This document shows, in pieces, positions 51,698 through 61,111 of a stretch of DNA of 64,000 nucleotides. Under the pieces are notes generated by a model. It was not told the origin of the DNA. It saw only the letters and a program-made list of their open reading frames with translations, and searched no databases. Within the stretch, counting starts at the first letter, position 1. The number at the start of each line of letters is the position of its first letter. Origin of the DNA: Clostridiales bacterium UBA1316 (GTDB lineage: Bacteria > Bacillota > Clostridia > Oscillospirales > Oscillospiraceae); assembly GCA_002307055.1 (NCBI GenBank), contig DBTM01000052.1, positions 1-64,000 on the forward strand, read 5' to 3'. The position numbers were made by a program, and so were the translations under genes.

Positions 51698-51772
51698 CCA
51701 TTATGTGCTAATATGATATCACCAACATAATGGCAAGACAATGCTCCGCAAGATAAAATTCGTACATAATGG
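51698..51772 (-). promoter_or_regulatory. UroD-family promoter with triple ACATAATGG motif
   Basis: CCATTATGT (51698-51706), ACATAATGG (51725-51733) and ACATAATGG (51764-51772). The first two form an inverted repeat, and the third is a direct repeat of the second, 39 bases away. A minus-strand promoter TTGCCA (51736-51731), 17 bases, TATTAG (51713-51708) is embedded between them, so the motifs look like operator sites. The remaining 51773-52017 stretch is AT-rich and shows no gene. Confidence 0.6.
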
Positions 51773-52017
51773 TTGTACTTATTGCATTACGAGATGTAAT
51801 AATTATGCCATATGCGCAACAATTTCAAATAAATATAGATGCTATTGATATCAACAGCCGCACGAATCCCTGATTAACTTATGTTTTACAAAAACTGTAT
51901 GCCATGGTATAACATAAGCATGACAATCTGCGCAAAACCGGTTTTGTCATTCCGAGCCGTCGGCATTTTTGTCGCCTTGCAAGGAAACTTATACCCCTTG
52001 CTGGAAAGGCGGGACAT

Positions 52018-53208
52018 ATGAATTTTATACATAAAGCCGCGGTTATAGCTGTCACTGTTCTTGCTGTTGCGATGGGTTTTATGCTTGTTGCCTGCGGTCC
52101 CGCACAGCTTGCAGGTGACGTGCCTGCCAAACCGTCCTCTTCGGCTGACGCATCCGCCGAGGTTACGCCTTCGGCGGCCGACACTTCCGAGTATGCGCTC
52201 GTTGATAAGAGCGGCAGCGGTAAAATTCAGGTCGGTGCGCAGTCCGGCGAATATCCATGGGGGTTATCGTTTAATGTCAGCGATGTCACCTCACACACTT
52301 CAGGAGAGGCGCCCGGAACAACATTTTACCGCATCGACGCGGAGCAATACCGCCTTTTTTACCAGCATATTGACAAGACCGGCAAGGATGTCATCAGCCG
52401 GTTCATGACCGCATCGCGATTTTACGAAACCGAGAAAGGCTTGGCTGTTGGCGATACAATCGATACACTGCTTGATACATATAACAAAAACCTTCTGTAT
52501 CAGCCGGAGCCTGACCCTATTTCGCAGGATTACGGCGGCGACTTCTGCGTATACGACGCGCTTTATATCTATACACGTCCCGAGGACGACAATTGCTCCA
52601 TTGTTTTTTACGTTGCCAGTCTGGCCGCCGGTAAAATCATCACCGGTATCGATATCAGCCTCGGTCAGGACGGCTCTCCGGCTTTTGCCGCCGACAATGT
52701 CGGCACCTTCGCTGTCGATTATGCCGCACCCGCCAAATATCTGAAAACGGATACGAGCGCCGAAGACAAGGTTCACGCGCTTTTTCAAACCAAAAGTGAT
52801 ACAAAAGCTCTTTTAGAGGCTCTTCCCGATTTTAACTGGCGTATTTATGATCAATCGTACAAAGACGAAGCGATGGACCTTCTTGATTGGCTGTCTCAGC
52901 AGAATATCACCAGCGAGCATGACATTTTGTGTGTCCTGAAATCGACAAAGGGCCTTGACGGCGCTTATTCGGAAGGATATTCCAATATCCTCTCGCGCAT
53001 TTATCTCAGTATCACCGATAAATTTATCCGGTCAGCCAGTCAGCTCGGCGACGCAAAAATAGACGCACTCGCTCAGATGCTGCATTACGGGCTCAGCGAT
53101 AAAAAGGATCAGGTTCTGTCGGGGCTGATAATGCTTCTCGATACCGGCGGTCTGTCGGAAAAAGAACAGCGCGTCATTATGGCTATCCAGCATTATTTTG
53201 TGCGTTAA
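52018..53208 (+). CDS. Lipoprotein of unknown function
   Basis: 396 residues, ATG 52018 after AAGGCGGGACAT. Signal peptide with lipobox LVAC (Cys26), then a Ser/Ala/Pro-rich linker to ~58. The body (~60-250) looks beta-rich (SGEYPWGLSFNVSDV, FYVASLAAGKIITGIDISLG). The C-terminal ~130 residues are helical (ALLEALPDFNWRIYDQSYKDEAMDLLDWLSQQ, LIMLLDTGGLSEKEQRVIMAIQHYF) and resemble no family I can name. It is anchored outside the membrane. The small gene 35 bases downstream may be cotranscribed. Confidence 0.75.
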   Translation: MNFIHKAAVIAVTVLAVAMGFMLVACGPAQLAGDVPAKPSSSADASAEVTPSAADTSEYALVDKSGSGKIQVGAQSGEYPWGLSFNVSDVTSHTSGEAPGTTFYRIDAEQYRLFYQHIDKTGKDVISRFMTASRFYETEKGLAVGDTIDTLLDTYNKNLLYQPEPDPISQDYGGDFCVYDALYIYTRPEDDNCSIVFYVASLAAGKIITGIDISLGQDGSPAFAADNVGTFAVDYAAPAKYLKTDTSAEDKVHALFQTKSDTKALLEALPDFNWRIYDQSYKDEAMDLLDWLSQQNITSEHDILCVLKSTKGLDGAYSEGYSNILSRIYLSITDKFIRSASQLGDAKIDALAQMLHYGLSDKKDQVLSGLIMLLDTGGLSEKEQRVIMAIQHYFVR

Positions 53209-53242
53209 TCATAAGTGGCCTGAATTAAAAGGAGTAACAGCA

Positions 53243-53449
53243 ATGAATGAACTCAAAGAAATCATGACCAAATTCGCGGAATCCGGCTGGGACCTCATCG
53301 CCGTCCCGGCAAAAGCGTGGCTGGCCGGCAAGGGCAATAAAACGGAATTGATCGCCGCCATTGAGCAGGCGGACGAGGAATGCGGCACCTGCGGCTGTGA
53401 GCTCGACCCGCTGTATAAGAAGGCGCTCCTGCTTAAAAATCTAATATAG
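53243..53449 (+). CDS. Small conserved-looking protein, 68 residues
   Basis: ATG 53243 has AAAAGGAGTAACAGCA in front, a very good site; the frame is open 15 codons further up without one. The first half is helical (MNELKEIMTKFAESGWDLIAVPAKAWLAGKG), followed by a helix (TELIAAIEQADEECG) and a CGTCGCELDPLYKKAL segment with three close cysteines. It has no signal peptide. I do not recognise a function. The cysteines could bind metal. Confidence 0.65.
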   Translation: MNELKEIMTKFAESGWDLIAVPAKAWLAGKGNKTELIAAIEQADEECGTCGCELDPLYKKALLLKNLI

Positions 53450-53560
53450 CTCGGCGTCGCAAAGCTTATAAAATGGAAGGCTGCTGTCATATTTTTCCCA
53501 TTATTTGGTTATGATGATATATCGGAGTGCTGTGAGTCAACTGATTGGGAGGTTGAGCCT

Positions 53561-54145
53561 ATGAATTGCGCCCTTATACTCATTGATATTCAAAATGACT
53601 ATTTCCCCGGCGGGAAGCACGCGCTGCACCAGCCCGAGCAAGCCGCTTATAGGGCGAACCAGGTGCTCGAGTATTTCAGAGGCAGCGAAATACCGGTTTA
53701 CCATGTCCGCCACGTCAGCATCAAGCCGGGAGCAAGCTTCTTTCTACCCGATAGCTTCGGCGCTGAAATCCATCGCAGCGTCACCCCGCAGCCCAGTGAG
53801 AGGATTTTCACAAAGCATCTTCCGAACGCGTTTTACAAAACAGGTCTGTCGGAGGAGCTGCTCCGCCGGGATATCACCGAGCTTGTCCTGTGCGGGATGA
53901 TGAGCCACATGTGCGTTGACTCCTCCGTCCGGGCGGCGTATGATTTCGGCTTTTCCGTCACTCTGCTTGAGGATGCCTGTGCTGAAAAAGCGCTCACCTG
54001 GAACGGCAAAACGATTCCCGCCGAAACGGTGCATCAAACGATCATGGCTTCACTGGACGGTCTTTTTGCACGCGTCATTCGCACCGATCAGTTTTTCGAG
54101 GACATCATCAACGCGCGCTATGATTTCATCACGCGCCGAACCTGA
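53561..54145 (+). CDS. Cysteine hydrolase, isochorismatase family
   Basis: 194 residues, ATG 53561 with TTGGGAGGTTGAGCCT in front. The catalytic triad of the family is visible: Asp9 in LILIDIQNDYFPGG, Lys in RIFTKHLPNAF, Cys in LCGMMSHMCVDSSVRAAYDFG. Members hydrolyse amides or vinyl ethers (nicotinamidase, isochorismatase, others); sequence alone does not decide which. The cis-peptide and cysteine region are intact, so it is likely active. Cytoplasmic. It stands alone. Confidence 0.9.
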   Translation: MNCALILIDIQNDYFPGGKHALHQPEQAAYRANQVLEYFRGSEIPVYHVRHVSIKPGASFFLPDSFGAEIHRSVTPQPSERIFTKHLPNAFYKTGLSEELLRRDITELVLCGMMSHMCVDSSVRAAYDFGFSVTLLEDACAEKALTWNGKTIPAETVHQTIMASLDGLFARVIRTDQFFEDIINARYDFITRRT

Positions 54146-54251
54146 CCGCCGAAAAATCCGAAAAGCGTGCCGCAAACCGTTTCATTGAAACTGCTTGCGG
54201 CACACATGCTTATACTACACAAAATACGCGCTGTCATCGGAGGCTTATATC

Positions 54252-55169
54252 ATGATCATTTTAAAGCGATTTCTAACCCGTGCGCCCATACTCGCGCTTT
54301 CACTGGCAGTATTAAGCGGTCTCACCGCTTGTTCACCAAGCAAAATGAATCCATCGGCAATTTCACCTGATAAACAGAACAGCCTTCATCCAGGCACGGT
54401 CTATTCTTACGACTCCGCCTCGGTGCCGGTTATCTCCTATGACGCCGGCAACTCCTATGCTATTGACGGCAGCGGTAAAATGACACTCTCTTATAACCAC
54501 GGTCAAACGACGGCACGCGCCCCCTTGACCGTGGCAAAGGATAAGCAAGACAATGTAATTGAGAATTACCCGGGCGTCTTCATTTCTGCCGACAAGACGG
54601 CGATATCCTACGGTGACCTTGACGGAACAACGCCTTTGCTGATTTTAATCAGCGATGATATGGGCAAAACCTGGCAGACCACCGCGCTGACACTCCCCGA
54701 TATCGCCGTCTATCGGTCGTTGATCGGCTTTACCTCAAAAAGCGACGGATGGCTTGTCCTTTGCAACTGGCACGCCATGTTCAACGCCAGCAACTATATC
54801 TTTAAAACCTCTGACGGCGGCAAAACCTGGACAAAATCAGACGGCAATCAGGACACGGTCTACCCCACCATTGTCACAGGCGCGGCGTTTACAACCGGCG
54901 ATACGGCATTTATTTGCTTTTGGTATTATGAAAAAGAATTCGAGCCGCCCATCATCTGGTCTCAGGACGGCGGCATCACCTGGTCAAAGCTGTATCTCAA
55001 GCTGCCGGCGCAATATGACAAGTACAGCAAGACAGCTCTCTCCCCCGTTTTTGACGGCCCGAACGGCACCCTCCCCATCCTTCTCTCCGATGGCGGCGCC
55101 AGCGCCCACGCAGGCACCGTATATTTCAAGAGCACCGATTACGGAAAGACCTGGAGCTTTTATGAATAA
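54252..55169 (+). CDS. Lipoprotein with BNR/sialidase-like beta-propeller repeats
   Basis: 305 residues from ATG 54252, which has GGAGG in front; 19 more codons are open upstream. Lipobox LTAC (Cys27). The rest carries Asp-box-like repeats of beta-propellers (ISDDMGKTWQTTALT, KTSDGGKTWTKSDG, WSQDGGITWSKLYL, KSTDYGKTWSFYE), which fit exo-alpha-sialidase-like or YCF48-like folds. It is too short and lacks obvious catalytic residues to be called a sialidase. Extracytoplasmic. It overlaps the following acetyltransferase by eight bases. Confidence 0.78.
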   Translation: MIILKRFLTRAPILALSLAVLSGLTACSPSKMNPSAISPDKQNSLHPGTVYSYDSASVPVISYDAGNSYAIDGSGKMTLSYNHGQTTARAPLTVAKDKQDNVIENYPGVFISADKTAISYGDLDGTTPLLILISDDMGKTWQTTALTLPDIAVYRSLIGFTSKSDGWLVLCNWHAMFNASNYIFKTSDGGKTWTKSDGNQDTVYPTIVTGAAFTTGDTAFICFWYYEKEFEPPIIWSQDGGITWSKLYLKLPAQYDKYSKTALSPVFDGPNGTLPILLSDGGASAHAGTVYFKSTDYGKTWSFYE

Positions 55170-55770
55170 TATAGTCATCAGATTAGAAGAACCGCAGGAT
55201 TACCGAGCTGTCGAAGAAGTGACCAAAGCCGCCTTTTCCTATCCCGAAAGAATTGCCCGCTCACAAATCGGCTGCCCTCTGGAGCACTACATGGTACACC
55301 TGCTGCGCAAAACAGACGGCATCAAAGAGCTTAATTTCGTCGCTGAACGCAATGGGGCAATCGTCGGTCATATCATTTACAGCCATGCTTATATCCTGCA
55401 GCCCGACAACAGCAAAATCAGCGTCCTGAATTTCGGCCCCCTGAGCGTTCATCCGGAACACCAAAGAACCGGCGTCGGCAGCGCGCTTATGCGGCATTCT
55501 ATATCACAAGCCAAGGCGCTTGGCTATGGTGCCATCTTGTTTTTCGGACGGCCCGAATACTACCCGCGCTTCGGCTTCGTCGATGCAAAAGAATTCGGTA
55601 TCACAACACGAGAAGGTTATAACTTCCCCGCTTTCATGGCAATGGAACTTAAAACGAACTACCTGAAAGACGTCTCCGGCAAGTTTTATGAATCACCAAT
55701 TTACGATGACGACATAAACCGTGAACAGGCTAAATCATTCGACTTGGAATTTAGCAGTAAAGGAAGCTGA
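55162..55770 (+). CDS. GNAT acetyltransferase, YhbS-like
   Basis: 202 residues, ATG 55162 inside the end of the lipoprotein gene, with CTGGAG in front. GNAT fold with the acetyl-CoA loop VHPEHQRTGVGSALMRHSI (motif A, Q/RxxGxG/A) and PEYYPRFGFVDAKEF typical of the YhbS group. The last ~40 residues form a tail (DVSGKFYESPIYDDDINRE). The substrate is unknown. Confidence 0.88.
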   Translation: MNNIVIRLEEPQDYRAVEEVTKAAFSYPERIARSQIGCPLEHYMVHLLRKTDGIKELNFVAERNGAIVGHIIYSHAYILQPDNSKISVLNFGPLSVHPEHQRTGVGSALMRHSISQAKALGYGAILFFGRPEYYPRFGFVDAKEFGITTREGYNFPAFMAMELKTNYLKDVSGKFYESPIYDDDINREQAKSFDLEFSSKGS

Positions 55771-55775
55771 ATACA

Positions 55776-56339
55776 GTGGAACTGGAAACGAAACGATTGA
55801 TTTTACGGGAATGGGATATAAAAGATATTGAAGATTTAGTTGAAGGCCTAAACAATATCAATGTATCAAAATGGCTTGCTCGAATACCTTATCCGTTTAC
55901 TGTGGAAAATGCGGAATATTGGATTAATTATTGTAAAGAAGGTGCTCATGGTGGTCAACCAAGAAACTCATATGAATTTGCCGTTGAGCTCAGAGCAGAG
56001 AAAAAAGTCATCGGCGGTGTGAGCTTGAATAAAATCAATATGATTCATGGAACTGCCGGCGGCGGAATATGGCTAAACGCAAACTATCATGGTCAAGGCT
56101 ACGGCAGCGAAGCGTACGGCATGAGAATAGAGTTTGCGTTCAATGAGCTGAGCTTAAGGAGGCTTGAAAACGGCTTCTTTGAGGGCAACGACCCTTCAGC
56201 CGGAATGCAGGAGAAATTGGGCTATCGCATAGAAGGCAAGCGCAGAAAAGCTTTGCGATGCGTAGCGGACGGGCAATATAAAGATGAATATATTACAGGC
56301 TTATTGAAAGAGGACTGGGTGCAGCGTAAGGAGTTATGA
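55776..56339 (+). CDS. GNAT acetyltransferase, RimJ/RimL type
   Basis: 187 residues from a GTG start at 55776, with AAAGGAAG in front. It has LETKRLILREWDIKDIEDLVEGLNN, the usual opening of ribosomal-protein-type GNATs, and LNANYHGQGYGSEAYGMRIEFAF as the acetyl-CoA motif A. RLENGFFEGNDPSAGMQEKLGYRIEGKRR closes the fold. Substrate unknown. It sits five bases after the previous GNAT gene, probably in one transcript. Confidence 0.88.
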   Translation: MELETKRLILREWDIKDIEDLVEGLNNINVSKWLARIPYPFTVENAEYWINYCKEGAHGGQPRNSYEFAVELRAEKKVIGGVSLNKINMIHGTAGGGIWLNANYHGQGYGSEAYGMRIEFAFNELSLRRLENGFFEGNDPSAGMQEKLGYRIEGKRRKALRCVADGQYKDEYITGLLKEDWVQRKEL

Positions 56340-56342
56340 GTA

Positions 56343-57269
56343 TTGGATATGGATACTGTTTTTCAACCGGGGGATATTGAGAAAATTCGGGAGCATTATG
56401 GCGAGGCTTTTTTGCAAAAGGTTTTACGGGATATTGATATCTACAGCGTTAAGTGGGAATTGAGCGATTTAGCTTTTGTTTCGTATTTTTCTGTCAACTG
56501 TATTTTTACGGGGCTGTCAAAGCAGTACGGCAATATTGTTTTGAAGATCGGGAAGCCGGATAAAGAGGCATTGACAGAGCGCCAGGCACTCATTGATTAC
56601 AGCGGGCGGCGCTTTTGCCTGCTGTACGAAGATGATATTGAAAACGGTATGCGGCTCCTCGAGCGTATTGTACCGGGCACGCAGCTGCGGGACGAAAAGT
56701 CACTGGACAAGCGGCTGGATATTTTTTGCTCGGTTTATGACGGGTTACATATCAGTGCGCCCGATCCGGGCAAATATCCGACCTATCTGAATTGGGTTAC
56801 AAGAATCACGGATTATATGAGCAAGCAAATCGGCTGCGCAGAGCTCTATGACCATATGAAGCTGGCTGAGGATATCTGCATCGGATTAACAGGGCGCTAT
56901 ACGAAAAGCCTGTTGCTGCACGGCGACCTGCATCATGACAATATTCTGCTGGACAGTGACGGGTGTTATCGTCTGATTGACCCCAAGGGTGTCATCGGCG
57001 ACCCGGTGTTCGATATTGGGCGCTTCATACTCAACGAAGCCTATGAGGAAGCGCCGAACCCGGAAGCAGCGGCGCTGGCTGTTGTCAAGGGGCTGTCGTG
57101 CAGACTGGGCATACCGGAAATCGTTATAACGCAGGGTTTCTTCATCGAAGCAGCAATGAGCGAATGCTGGAGCGTTGAAGAAGGTCTGCCGCCCGAGGAA
57201 TATCCGAAACGATTGGGCAACGTTGTTTTCGTTAGAAATCTACTGGACAAATTACGTGCGGCTTTATAA
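56343..57269 (+). CDS. APH(6)/hydroxyurea-kinase-like phosphotransferase
   Basis: 308 residues from TTG 56343, which is nine bases after AAGGAG; ATG 56349 is 15 bases away and less well placed. Kinase-fold signatures are complete: RLLERIVPGTQL, catalytic LLHGDLHHDNILLD and the Mg-binding RLIDPKGVIGDPVFDIGRFI, which fit the streptomycin 6-kinase/hydroxyurea-phosphotransferase group. It may modify an aminoglycoside-like compound or another small molecule; resistance is not proven. Four bases after the GNAT gene, probably in its operon. Confidence 0.85.
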   Translation: MDMDTVFQPGDIEKIREHYGEAFLQKVLRDIDIYSVKWELSDLAFVSYFSVNCIFTGLSKQYGNIVLKIGKPDKEALTERQALIDYSGRRFCLLYEDDIENGMRLLERIVPGTQLRDEKSLDKRLDIFCSVYDGLHISAPDPGKYPTYLNWVTRITDYMSKQIGCAELYDHMKLAEDICIGLTGRYTKSLLLHGDLHHDNILLDSDGCYRLIDPKGVIGDPVFDIGRFILNEAYEEAPNPEAAALAVVKGLSCRLGIPEIVITQGFFIEAAMSECWSVEEGLPPEEYPKRLGNVVFVRNLLDKLRAAL

Positions 57270-57378
57270 CGATGGGATTGGCAAGCATTTTACTTTATAC
57301 GTATTTGACGTAAAATAGATATTAAAATTAAAAATATGTGGTAATATATATTTACATTTCAACAATCCGGAGGATGCT

Positions 57379-58797
57379 ATGAGAAAAACAAAAATTATCT
57401 GTACGCTGGGACCGGCGGTCGATGATATTGACATGCTGAAAAAGCTGCTTTTACAGGGCGTGGATGCGGTGCGGCTGAATTTTTCGCACGGGACGCACGA
57501 GGAGCATCTCTGCAGATTGAATGTATTTAAAAAAGTGCGGGACGAGCTGGGCTTGACCATTTCATCAATTCTTGACACAAAGGGACCGGAGATCAGAATT
57601 AAAACCTTTGCTTCAGGGCGTGTGATGCTCAAAGAAGGTGACATGTTCACTATCACGACGGAAGATGTCGTCGGTGATTACCGCCGCGTTTCGACAACAT
57701 ACGCTAATCTCCATAACGAATTGAAATCCGGAGATAGAATTCTGCTGGACGACGGCCTCATTGAGCTGAAGGTAAAAGAAATCGTCAACAGGGATATCGT
57801 CTGCTTAATTATTAGCGGCGGTGATCTTTCCGATCACAAGAGCATGAATATACCCGGCGTCAGCATAAAGTTTGACGGTCTGTCCGAGGCCGACGAGCAG
57901 GATATCCGATTTGCCGCGATGAACGGCATGGATTTTATCGCGGCGTCGTTCATCCGCAATAAATCAGATGTTCTCGCAATAAAAAATGCACTGGTAAAAT
58001 ACGGCGGCGGCCACATCAAGATCATTTCAAAAATCGAGAACCGCGAGGGTATCGATAATATTGATGATATTGTTGATGTATCGGATGCCGTCATGGTCGC
58101 CCGCGGCGACATGGGGGTTGAGGTCAACGCCTGGGAAGTGCCGATTATTCAAAAGAACATCATTAAAGAAGGCATCATTCTTGGTAAGCCTGTCGTTGTC
58201 GCCACCCAGATGCTCGACTCTATGATAAGGAATCCGCGCCCGACGCGTGCTGAGGTAAGCGATGTCGCCAACGCTGTATTTGACGGATCCAGCTGCGTCA
58301 TGCTCTCCGGAGAGACCGCCGCCGGGAAATATCCTATTGAAAGCGTTGCGACGATGGATAAAATCATTACAGCAGCAGAGGACGCCATCGACTATTGGAA
58401 ACGTTTCAGGGAGCTGAGCTTCGAAAAAAAAGCGGCTATCAGCGACGCTATCAGCCACGCCTGCTGCACGACGGCGATGGACCTCGGTGCTGCCGCTGTA
58501 ATTACGGTTACATCCTCGGGTCATACAGCCCGGATGATTTCCCGATTCCGCCCTCAATGCCCGATTATAGCGATGACGGAGAACGACATTGTCAGACGGC
58601 AGCTCAGCATCTCGTGGGGTGTGATTCCGATTGCGATCAAGCGGCTGAACTCTACCGATGAATTATTTGAAGAATCTGTCCATATTGCTCAGGAATCACG
58701 CCTCATTAATCCGGGCGACATCGTTGTCCTAACGGCAGGCGTACCCGTCGGCATCAGCGGTACGACGAACCTCGTAAAGGCACAAAAGATAACCTGA
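57379..58797 (+). CDS. pyk: Pyruvate kinase
   Basis: 472 residues, ATG 57379 after GGAGGATGCT. All regions are in place: TKIICTLGPA, RLNFSHGTHEEH, LDTKGPEIR, KIISKIENREG, the signature MVARGDMGVEV, and ATQMLDSMIRNPRPTRAEVSDVANAVFDG. The C-terminal regulatory domain ends at LVKAQKIT, without the extra PEP-utiliser-like domain found in Bacillus. It makes ATP and pyruvate from phosphoenolpyruvate. A terminator follows. Confidence 0.96.
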   Translation: MRKTKIICTLGPAVDDIDMLKKLLLQGVDAVRLNFSHGTHEEHLCRLNVFKKVRDELGLTISSILDTKGPEIRIKTFASGRVMLKEGDMFTITTEDVVGDYRRVSTTYANLHNELKSGDRILLDDGLIELKVKEIVNRDIVCLIISGGDLSDHKSMNIPGVSIKFDGLSEADEQDIRFAAMNGMDFIAASFIRNKSDVLAIKNALVKYGGGHIKIISKIENREGIDNIDDIVDVSDAVMVARGDMGVEVNAWEVPIIQKNIIKEGIILGKPVVVATQMLDSMIRNPRPTRAEVSDVANAVFDGSSCVMLSGETAAGKYPIESVATMDKIITAAEDAIDYWKRFRELSFEKKAAISDAISHACCTTAMDLGAAAVITVTSSGHTARMISRFRPQCPIIAMTENDIVRRQLSISWGVIPIAIKRLNSTDELFEESVHIAQESRLINPGDIVVLTAGVPVGISGTTNLVKAQKIT

Positions 58798-58831
58798 ACA
58801 CCTGATTTTCCCTGTGTGCGTGTATAAAAAC

Positions 58832-58881
58832 AAATCCGTCCCTCCAGACTCCTTGTCTTGCTGAACGGATTTAACTTTTTT
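58832..58881 (+). terminator. Terminator after pyk
   Basis: AAATCCGT (58832-58839) pairs with ACGGATTT (58865-58872), with an inner AGAC/GTCT stem, then AACTTTTTT. Confidence 0.72.
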
Positions 58882-58963
58882 ACTTTATTTTTATAAAAAA
58901 CATTCGATATATAATTCATATATACATATTTATATTTTAGCACTCAAAAAATCAAATGATGGA

Positions 58964-60400
58964 ATGGTGATGTCATACATGCTTAAAAAGCTTCTCCCGT
59001 TTAGCCTGCTCAACAGAATAAAGCGGTTTACCAAAGCAACACTCGGTTCAAAATTGAAAATCTGCTTTCTCATCAGCGCAGCTATCATGACCATATCGTG
59101 TGTCTATGGTATATTTAGCATGATATCTTTGAAAACAGACAGCAATTCCGCCCGGATAATGACGATTATTATAATTATGGGCGTTATAGAGCTGGTGGGC
59201 ATCGTTACCGGTATTCACCTTGCGCGTTCCATGGGCAGATATCTGAAAATTCCCATAGAGGGTATGACCTTAGGGCTTGACAAACTGACAATCGGCGACC
59301 TTACATACTTTAACGATGATGTCATCGTCAATGGGGACACGAAAGACGAAATGAGCCTGCACGCCGTGTCTTTCAACAATCTCCTGTTCAGTACAAGAGA
59401 AAAAGTTGCCGACACAAAGCAGCTGGCTGCAGGAAACCTGACAACTCAGGTGCATATAAAATGTGCAAACGATATGCTCGGCAATGCCCTTCAGGAAATG
59501 GCAAACAACACACATCAAATTGTCAGCGCCATCTCGGTGACCTCCGATCAGGTCGCGTCCGGCGCCAATATGGTTTCTGATTCAAGCTTCGCCCTTTCAC
59601 AGGGCGCTACAGCACAGGCGAGCTCCGTTCAGGAGCTGACCGCTTCGCTGGCTGAGGTATCCGCCAAAACTAATCTGAGCGCTCAGAATGCTGAAAACGC
59701 AAACGACCTGGCGCAAAACGCCAAGAAAAATGCGGTTATCGGCAACGGCCAGATGAAAGAAATGCTTGGAGCCATGGATGAAATCAACGTTTCGTCCAGC
59801 AATATCAACAAAATTATTAAGGTTATTGATGATATCGCATTCCAAACAAATATTTTGGCGCTCAACGCCGCAGTCGAGGCGGCAAGGGCGGGTCAGCACG
59901 GCAGAGGCTTTGCCGTCGTCGCCGAAGAAGTCCGTAATTTGGCGGCTAAATCCGCCAACGCCGCAAAAGAGACAACCGATATGATTGAAGGGTCGATCAG
60001 GAAGGTTGAAGCGGGAACGAAAATCGCCAATAATACCGCTAACGCCTTGAAACAGATTGTCGAACAGGTTGAAAAAGCCGCCAATCTTGTACAGTCGATT
60101 TCAATATCCTCCAACGAACAAGCCACAGCGATCGATCAGATCAACCAGAGCATCACGCTCGTCTCACAGGTCGTACAGACAAATGCCGCCACAGCCCAGG
60201 AAAGCGCCGCCGCCAGCGAGCAGCTCTCCGCTCAGGCAGCGCAGCTCAAAGAAGCCGTCAACGCTTTCACAATAAAGAGCGCAAACACCGGTCTGAATGC
60301 CGCCAGAAGCCAAGGCACGAAAAAGCCGGCAGGTACGCTCGCCGGAGCGGCCAAATCACAAATCGCTTTGAGCGATGAAGACGGTTTCGGCAAATATTAA
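58964..60400 (+). CDS. Methyl-accepting chemotaxis protein with minimal outer part
   Basis: 478 residues from ATG 58964; the start is not sharply fixed (58970 is also possible) because the ribosome site is weak. Two membrane helices (~35-57 and ~65-86) are separated by only about ten residues, so there is almost no extracytoplasmic sensor. A HAMP-like linker (~90-150) and the receptor signalling domain follow (IDDIAFQTNILALNAAVEAARAGQHGRGFAVVAEEVRNLAAKS), with methylation-helix segments. It may sense membrane or internal state, or another protein. No CheA/CheW genes are in the window. Confidence 0.9.
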   Translation: MVMSYMLKKLLPFSLLNRIKRFTKATLGSKLKICFLISAAIMTISCVYGIFSMISLKTDSNSARIMTIIIIMGVIELVGIVTGIHLARSMGRYLKIPIEGMTLGLDKLTIGDLTYFNDDVIVNGDTKDEMSLHAVSFNNLLFSTREKVADTKQLAAGNLTTQVHIKCANDMLGNALQEMANNTHQIVSAISVTSDQVASGANMVSDSSFALSQGATAQASSVQELTASLAEVSAKTNLSAQNAENANDLAQNAKKNAVIGNGQMKEMLGAMDEINVSSSNINKIIKVIDDIAFQTNILALNAAVEAARAGQHGRGFAVVAEEVRNLAAKSANAAKETTDMIEGSIRKVEAGTKIANNTANALKQIVEQVEKAANLVQSISISSNEQATAIDQINQSITLVSQVVQTNAATAQESAAASEQLSAQAAQLKEAVNAFTIKSANTGLNAARSQGTKKPAGTLAGAAKSQIALSDEDGFGKY

Positions 60401-60422
60401 TCAAACATAATACACCAGAACT

Positions 60423-60461
60423 AAAAAGCAAAGCAGGGCAGTCACCCGGCTTTGCTTTTTT
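60423..60461 (+). terminator. Terminator after the chemotaxis gene
   Basis: AAAAAGCAAAGC and GGCTTTGCTTTTTT form a stem around GGGCAGTCACCC, followed by T's. It lies between the plus-strand receptor and the end of agrB. Confidence 0.85.
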
Positions 60462-60512
60462 GCTTTTTGAGACATCCGGTCAGGGAGAATTCAATCTCGT
60501 TTAGCCTGTTGT

Positions 60513-61091
60513 TCACTCATGTACAAGCTTGGCTGCAATCAGGGAAACGGCGGCGCCGGTTTGGCCCAGAACCAAAAAGACAAACGGCATGATAAGGCCC
60601 GCTCCAATCACGAGACTTGACGCTGTAGCCAGTAAATTTACTGCCGCTATCACAAGGCTCAAGCGCCTGTTCCGTCGCTTATCCTGTTCCGCCAGCGGCT
60701 TGTTCGGCGCTTGCACAGGAGACAGCAAAAGGACAACAAGGACGCAGGCTGCCGAAACGCCGATAAGCATCGCGGGCGTAACAAGCTCTGCCGTCAAGAC
60801 TCCGAGCAGCATCAGCAATGCGTAAGCGACGGAAAACACAAGGCAGCAGCCCAGGTGCGTCTTGGCATGAAAGCCGCCGGCAGTCAGACGCAAAGGGATG
60901 AACGACAGTAAGAAGAAGAACCAAGCCAGAGGCTGTGAAAACAGAAATGCGATGACGATGACAAGAAGGATATTAAGCACTGTTGACATCAGAAGCTCCA
61001 ACCCGTAAGAATATACTTCAACATCTTCCGCGCTGATGATCCCGCGGCTTGCCAGACGCCCCGATAGCTGTATAGCTTTTTCACTGAGCAT
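60513..61091 (-). CDS. agrB: AgrB-like peptide-processing membrane protease
   Basis: 192 residues, five or six hydrophobic helices. The family's catalytic pair is present at the right spacing: His75 in TAGGFHAKTHLG and Cys82 in GCC, equivalent to His77 and Cys84 of S. aureus AgrB. It cuts the AgrD propeptide and helps form its thiolactone ring. It is the last gene of a minus-strand agrA-agrC-agrB operon, 20 bases after agrC. The usual order is agrB-agrD first, so the locus is rearranged. Confidence 0.92.
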   Translation of the reverse strand: MLSEKAIQLSGRLASRGIISAEDVEVYSYGLELLMSTVLNILLVIVIAFLFSQPLAWFFFLLSFIPLRLTAGGFHAKTHLGCCLVFSVAYALLMLLGVLTAELVTPAMLIGVSAACVLVVLLLSPVQAPNKPLAEQDKRRNRRLSLVIAAVNLLATASSLVIGAGLIMPFVFLVLGQTGAAVSLIAAKLVHE

Positions 61092-61111
61092 AATATCACC
61101 ACCGTCAAATG

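Noticed and set aside
58870..58965. Possible sigma-28 promoter before the chemotaxis receptor (TTCGATAT)
   Set aside because: The -35 part 15 bases upstream is TTTA rather than TAAA, so the match is too weak, unlike that of the flagellin gene.
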